Source: Terriglobales bacterium
Lineage (GTDB): Bacteria > Acidobacteriota > Terriglobia > Terriglobales > Acidobacteriaceae
Direction: 5' to 3'
Length of the DNA: 64,000 nucleotides
Assembly: GCA_035487355.1 (NCBI GenBank)
Contig: DATHMF010000006.1
Span: 62,001 to 126,000 of the forward strand
The notes under the pieces: generated by a model
Database searches by the model: none
What the model was told of the DNA's origin: nothing
Seen by the model: only the letters and a program-made list of their open reading frames with translations
Part shown: one piece after another, positions 60,159 to 64,000 of the stretch
Layout of the letters: each line of letters opens with the position of its first letter
Position numbering within the stretch: position 1 is the first letter of the stretch
Position numbers and translations under genes: made by a program

Positions 60159-60802
60159 TTGACCCGTATCACTTCGAAGGCTTCCGCATATGCGGCCCGA
60201 ACCTGCGCGCCGCGTACTTTGGCCAAGCCATAAATGAACTCACTGGAAAAGTAGGGGCGTTGCAGCTCCAGTTGGCTCTCATAGGCCTGCAGTGCCGCCC
60301 ATTTACTCTCGATATGTTTCTGTTCGAGCACCACAAACGCCTGAGCTGAAAAGTTGATGTGGTTCCATGGCAATTCGTATCCCCACAGGGTCACGTCTTT
60401 GAATGCCCGCACCGATTCGGCATGCAGCACTTGATGATCCTGGTGAACGTCGGTGCTGGCGGTGACAAAAACAGCCTCGGGCTGGAGCCGCCGTTTGAGT
60501 TGCACCAGCTCCTCCAACACCTCCTGCCGGTGATAGGAAAGACGGCGTACCGGATAGTCGTAGACCAGTGTGCCTTCCGGTTTCACGCCAAGCAAGCCCA
60601 TGGCACGCGTAAACTCACAGCGCAGCCGACAGGCAGGCGAACCGGCGGGCAGTGATTCCTCTGCAGTAGAGAACGCGGCAACCGATACTTCCGCACCACT
60701 TTCGAGCAGCCGCGCAATGGCGCCGCCGCAACCCAACTCGGCATCATCGGTATGAGGAGCCAGCACTAACACGCGCGACACACCCTCGAATAGACTCCGC
60801 AT
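60152..60802 (-). CDS. PIG-L/LmbE-type N-acetylglucosamine deacetylase
   Basis: 216 residues. The zinc motif is the variant HTDDAE in VLVLAPHTDDAELGCGGAIA (His17, Asp20), with the second zinc ligand region VTASTDVHQDHQVLHAESVR. In this family Zn-dependent hydrolysis removes an acetyl group from an N-acetylated amino sugar. It fits a pathway that later re-acylates the free amine (ATP-grasp or FemAB-like). The gene overlaps the ATP-grasp start by 7 bases. HTDDAE instead of the common HPDDE is a conservative variant seen in related clusters. Confidence 0.9.
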   Translation of the reverse strand: MRSLFEGVSRVLVLAPHTDDAELGCGGAIARLLESGAEVSVAAFSTAEESLPAGSPACRLRCEFTRAMGLLGVKPEGTLVYDYPVRRLSYHRQEVLEELVQLKRRLQPEAVFVTASTDVHQDHQVLHAESVRAFKDVTLWGYELPWNHINFSAQAFVVLEQKHIESKWAALQAYESQLELQRPYFSSEFIYGLAKVRGAQVRAAYAEAFEVIRVKW

Positions 60803-60843
60803 ATTGTTTTTAAAGTCCGCACACGTGAGAAACGGCGCCTGAC

Positions 60844-61968
60844 TTATCCTCGCCCTGCGGGTTGCAGTTCGGCGTAGGTATCCATGAGACGCTGCGACTC
60901 GGACTCCCAGTTATAGGTCTCAGCAACGGCGCGCTGACCGTTGCGACCCATCTCAGCCGCCTGCGAAGGATTGCGGAGCAGCCAGACCAGCGCTTCTGCT
61001 ATGGCCTCTGGATTGAGCGGATCAATCAACAGTCCGCATGCCGCTGGTTCAATGACGCGCCGGCAGACAGGGAAATCAGAAGCGAGCACCGGCAGTCCGG
61101 CCGACATATACTCGAACACCTTGGTCGGTTGTCCGTGCAAGTAATTCCCGTGCGGGTGATGCAGCACCAAGCCGACCCGGGCTCGCGCCAGCAGCGCCGC
61201 GACTTGAGGACGACTAAGCTGGCCCAGATATTCGACCACTCCATTTTCGCCGCCGCCGCCGAATTCCGCCTTCGCCCCCGATCTCACCTGGCCGCCGATC
61301 AGCAGCCTCGCCGGCATCTTCTTCGCCACCAGATGAATTGCCTGCGTCATCTCTCGCAGTCCGCGTAGGTCCGCCAGGCCGCCGACATAGACCACAACAG
61401 GGTCGCGCTTCTCATAAGGCAGGCTCTCGGAACAGCGAAGCTCGTGAGTCCACGGAAAGTTCTGGACAACTCGCGTCTTGCCAGGGCGAAATTTTCCTGC
61501 GATCTTCGGCGTAACCGCGATGACACGATTGCAGGCAGCGGAGAACACGGCTTCACAAACGCGTACAGCAATGGCAGCCGGGCCGTGCAGCGCGACAGGC
61601 AGCCACTTTTTGCCGCTCATCGTACCGCTGTAATCCTCATGCACGTCGTAGATCACCTTCTTCCCCCGCATTCTCAGGAGAACGCTCATCGGTAACAATT
61701 CCGGATCGTGGAAATGGTAAATCTCCGCGTTTTCACGAACCGCGGCCCGGTAAACCTGGGGAACGGTGTGCATCAGACGTTCGCGGCGGTCGCGCGGCGG
61801 CGTAACAGCGCGCAGCTTTACACCATCCCGGACCAAATCACCTTCCGAATGCGGTGCAATCAGCGTAACATCGTAACCCGCCATGGCCAGTGACTTGCAC
61901 TCCTTGTGAAAGATGCGGGTGTCAAATGGAGGATGCACCGAGGTCAAATGGACTACACGGCAAGGCAT
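60844..61968 (-). CDS. Glycosyltransferase family 4
   Basis: 374 residues from ATG 61968, which has GGAG 6 bases upstream (inside an alternative ATG start at 61980). Signatures are HLTSVHPPFDTRIFHKECKS, AEIYHFHDPELLPMSVLLR and VIYDVHEDYSGTMSGKKWLP in the acceptor domain, then VVYVGGLADLRGLREMTQAI, VEYLGQLSRPQVAALLARAR and TKVFEYMSAGLPVLASDFPV in the donor domain. It probably adds a sugar to the lipid-linked carrier formed by the upstream sugar transferase. The gap to PIG-L is 41 bases. Confidence 0.92.
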   Translation of the reverse strand: MPCRVVHLTSVHPPFDTRIFHKECKSLAMAGYDVTLIAPHSEGDLVRDGVKLRAVTPPRDRRERLMHTVPQVYRAAVRENAEIYHFHDPELLPMSVLLRMRGKKVIYDVHEDYSGTMSGKKWLPVALHGPAAIAVRVCEAVFSAACNRVIAVTPKIAGKFRPGKTRVVQNFPWTHELRCSESLPYEKRDPVVVYVGGLADLRGLREMTQAIHLVAKKMPARLLIGGQVRSGAKAEFGGGGENGVVEYLGQLSRPQVAALLARARVGLVLHHPHGNYLHGQPTKVFEYMSAGLPVLASDFPVCRRVIEPAACGLLIDPLNPEAIAEALVWLLRNPSQAAEMGRNGQRAVAETYNWESESQRLMDTYAELQPAGRG

Positions 61969-61980
61969 AACCGTCTCCAT

Positions 61981-62766
61981 CTATCCAAAAGTAAGATCAC
62001 GACTGAGATTACCGCCATCATTTGTGATTGGGACTGAATAACGAGCCAACTCCGCCTCGCCTGCTTGTTGTTTCGCGTATGCAATCGCTTCTTCCAGCGA
62101 TTTCGGGTTCGGCTCTTCCCCGAAGAGGATCACTGCCGTTGTTCGCCACAGAATCCTCATGTCGAGCCAAAACGAGCGGTGGTCCACATACCAGACGTCG
62201 AGCATGATCCGTTCAGGCCAGGAGATCTCAATGCCGCCATTCACCTGCGCCCAACCTGTCAGACCAGGAGGGATATCAAGACGCCGGCGCTGAAAGGCTG
62301 AGTATTCTTCTACCTGCTCCAATACGGTCGGCCTCGGTCCGATCAGTGCCATGTCGCCGCACAGCACACTGAGCAACTGCGGAAGTTCATCAATCTTGAA
62401 ACGACGTATCCACCTGCCAACGAGTGTGACCATAGGATGGTCTCCCCGAACCTGGCCGACTATAACCGCGGGGAGATTATTGACTCTCATGCTGCGAAAC
62501 TTCAGCAGCTTGAATGGGCGGCCGAACAAGCCGGCTCGCGTTTGACGATAGAAAACCGGGCCACGATCAATAAGCCAGATCGCACAAGCAGTGATCAGGA
62601 AAATAGGCGAAACCAGCAGGAGAAGCATGGCGCTGCCAAACACGTCAACCACCCGACGTACCATCTTGTCCGAAGCCTTTCCCCGCCGTGGGATGTCCCC
62701 TTTTGGGAAAATTCGATCCGACTTCAATGCAGACTGCCATCGCGCATGAGTCAAGGGATTACTCAT
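61981..62766 (-). CDS. Undecaprenyl-phosphate sugar-phosphate transferase (bacterial sugar transferase family)
   Basis: 261 residues. An N-terminal basic region leads to the single re-entrant membrane segment VVDVFGSAMLLLLVSPIFLI. The catalytic region is GPVFYRQTRAGLFGRPFKLL, KFRSMRVNN, RFKIDELPQLLSVLCGDMAL with IGPRP, then the QVNGG-containing segment LTGWAQVNGGIEISWPERI and the C-terminal WLDMRILWRTTAVIL. It is of the short WcaJ/PglC-like type without the four-helix N-terminal domain. It starts chain assembly by moving a sugar-1-phosphate to undecaprenyl phosphate. Overlaps the upstream gene by 4 bases (ATGA). Confidence 0.93.
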   Translation of the reverse strand: MSNPLTHARWQSALKSDRIFPKGDIPRRGKASDKMVRRVVDVFGSAMLLLLVSPIFLITACAIWLIDRGPVFYRQTRAGLFGRPFKLLKFRSMRVNNLPAVIVGQVRGDHPMVTLVGRWIRRFKIDELPQLLSVLCGDMALIGPRPTVLEQVEEYSAFQRRRLDIPPGLTGWAQVNGGIEISWPERIMLDVWYVDHRSFWLDMRILWRTTAVILFGEEPNPKSLEEAIAYAKQQAGEAELARYSVPITNDGGNLSRDLTFG

Positions 62767-63959
62767 GCGGAGGCCTCGGCCAGAATCGCCAATTGGCTTT
62801 CCTCGATCTCGTGCTCTGGCTCTTCGCTGGGCCTGGCCATTGGAGTAAGGTAGAGCAACATAGCTACAGCCAAACCTCCGTGGGTGATCAACACAGTGGT
62901 CGGCGCCGAATTACTCAATGCCAATGCAGGCATTGCGGCCAGCAACACCGCCAGTTCGAAATTACGTCGCGCGGCGATAGAATCGTACAGCCAAATCGCA
63001 AAGGCCACTAAGAGCGTGAATCCCAGAATTCCGGCTACGCCTAAATCAGCGAAGCCCTGGGCCCACAGATTAGCGTTCGCGTCTGTATTCGAGCTGCCGA
63101 AATACACGAAACCGATTTCTCTTGAAGTCTCAAGCACGCTTGCATCCCGATAGAAATGGTAGGCAATCCCGGCATGGGACACCTGCGAGAAGTGCTCGAA
63201 GTAGAAACCCGTCAGCAACCCCGGCCCCGCCAGGGTACGGCGTGTGAACAACGAAGAAAAGAACACGTTGCCGGTGACGTGATCGGCCAGCGCGCAAATC
63301 AGGATGATCGCGATCAAACCCGAGGTGAAAGCGAAACCAAAGTTGCGCCGCCAGCGCCGCATGAACACTAACACCATCGGCAAGAACACAGCGGAGAACA
63401 CGACGGTCTTGAATCCAGTCACACCAAAAATGATGGCCTGGCCGATGATTCCGGCAGCCAGGTACAGAACCCGGCGATTGGCGATCCCGAACGCAATCAG
63501 AAATGGATTGAGCGCCTGGCCCAACTGTCCGACAGCATAGCCAAGGAGAGCCCCGCGCTCGGCAATGTATTCGCTGCGAATGTCGTACTCACTTGCTCCG
63601 GCAAACACGGAAGCCACGTTCGCCAGCACATTCGAGCTCCCATACGTGCACGCAAATCCGAGGCAAACCAACCAGATGAGTACGAATGCGGGCCAGAACA
63701 GAGTAGGACTTAGAGTGATCCGGCCGATTGCGAGCAACTTGGCCGAACAAACCAGGCAGAGAACGCCCATGCTTAGTAACAAGGAAATCTGGAGCGGGAA
63801 AAGCTTCTCAATCGGCACGCTCAGGCTCAACGTGGGCACCAGAATTGACGGTACGTAGGCAGCAAGATAGAGCCACCACACAATCAAAGCCGAGGGCCGG
63901 GAGAGAGAGTACGGCAACAACAACGCCGGCAGCACAGTGAGCGCAATCAGCCAAATCAT
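62763..63959 (-). CDS. O-antigen polymerase/ligase-like multi-span membrane protein, possibly 5'-truncated
   Basis: 398 residues from ATG 63959. The frame remains open to the right edge (13 more codons), so the true start may lie outside the window; no ribosome binding site precedes 63959. Nine to eleven hydrophobic segments are visible. A large non-membrane loop lies at about residues 235-305 (SLFTRRTLAGPGLLTGFYFE, FGSSNTDANANLWAQGFADL), in the position of the Wzy periplasmic loop. The GSSNTDANANLWAQGFADLG phrase recurs in acidobacterial Wzy-like proteins, as I recall. It would link repeat units of the exopolysaccharide. The stop overlaps the sugar transferase start. Confidence 0.75.
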   Translation of the reverse strand: MIWLIALTVLPALLLPYSLSRPSALIVWWLYLAAYVPSILVPTLSLSVPIEKLFPLQISLLLSMGVLCLVCSAKLLAIGRITLSPTLFWPAFVLIWLVCLGFACTYGSSNVLANVASVFAGASEYDIRSEYIAERGALLGYAVGQLGQALNPFLIAFGIANRRVLYLAAGIIGQAIIFGVTGFKTVVFSAVFLPMVLVFMRRWRRNFGFAFTSGLIAIILICALADHVTGNVFFSSLFTRRTLAGPGLLTGFYFEHFSQVSHAGIAYHFYRDASVLETSREIGFVYFGSSNTDANANLWAQGFADLGVAGILGFTLLVAFAIWLYDSIAARRNFELAVLLAAMPALALSNSAPTTVLITHGGLAVAMLLYLTPMARPSEEPEHEIEESQLAILAEASA

Positions 63960-64000
63960 CGTCCACGAATCGGGCCACGCCAGCCTGTAACCGTCATAGG

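Noticed and set aside
1..64000. tRNA, rRNA, CRISPR, prophage or transposase genes
   Set aside because: No cloverleaf sequences, regular spaced repeats, phage structural genes or DDE/Tyr-recombinase motifs were found by reading both strands and translations.

Overview
The window reads as a chromosomal segment of an Acidobacteriota bacterium of the Terriglobia type. This is inferred from gene style, not from a marker gene: very large Oar-like TonB-dependent receptors with an N-terminal carboxypeptidase-regulatory domain, several secreted beta-propeller (YVTN/NHL) proteins, a YadA-head/S74-chaperone protein, FemAB and glycosyltransferase exopolysaccharide genes, moderately high GC, and long intergenic spacers holding dispersed repeats. 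I see no rRNA, tRNA, CRISPR array, insertion sequence or prophage.

Layout. 1-16.7 kb holds mostly independent genes: a left-edge unknown, a propeller/phosphoesterase, a propeller lipoprotein, MarC, two small proteins, an Oar-like receptor with its own terminator, a DedA-rhodanese protein interrupted by one in-frame UGA, the ferritin/VIT1 iron exporter MbfA, a PEP-mutase/isocitrate-lyase family enzyme, an M3 peptidase and a cupin. 16.8-20.0 kb is a methionine operon: leader peptide and attenuator, a trans-sulfuration-family enzyme, a JAMM protease and MetX. 20.1-28.5 kb has a TetR/acyl-CoA-ligase pair, a UDP-sugar dehydrogenase, a PDZ-7TM-GAF-PP2C phosphatase, Rho and a small omega-like protein. 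29.5-34.7 kb is a sulfate-assimilation operon: cysteine-rich leader and terminator, cysG, cysH, a 38-residue membrane peptide, cysD and cysN. 35-50.7 kb holds mainly secreted or envelope proteins: two tandem TraB/GumN paralogues, small exported proteins, an Ig/NHL lipoprotein, a second Oar-like receptor, an alpha/beta hydrolase, a PBP-like protein and the S74 protein. 51-64 kb is a long minus-strand exopolysaccharide cluster that runs off the right edge.

The most notable content is regulatory. The methionine operon is preceded by a 46-codon ORF with four Met codons in seven positions, directly followed by mutually exclusive RNA hairpins and an intrinsic terminator. The sulfate-assimilation operon is preceded by a 33-codon ORF with nine Cys codons, also followed by an intrinsic terminator. 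Together they suggest that this lineage controls sulfur amino-acid synthesis by ribosome-mediated transcription attenuation. I do not know of a description of this in Acidobacteriota. The pathway is coherent: CysD/CysN make APS, CysH has the Fe-S cysteines of an APS (not PAPS) reductase, and the APS-kinase-like tail of CysN has lost its P-loop. CysG makes the siroheme for sulfite reductase, which is not in the window. The sulfide then meets the activated homoserine made by MetX, possibly through a protein thiocarboxylate processed by the JAMM protease.

A second candidate novelty is the DedA-rhodanese gene. Its in-frame UGA sits two codons after the rhodanese catalytic Cys and is followed by a stem-loop meeting relaxed bacterial SECIS rules, so it is either a selenoprotein or a point-mutated gene. 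All calls were made by eye from the sequence; no database search was run.
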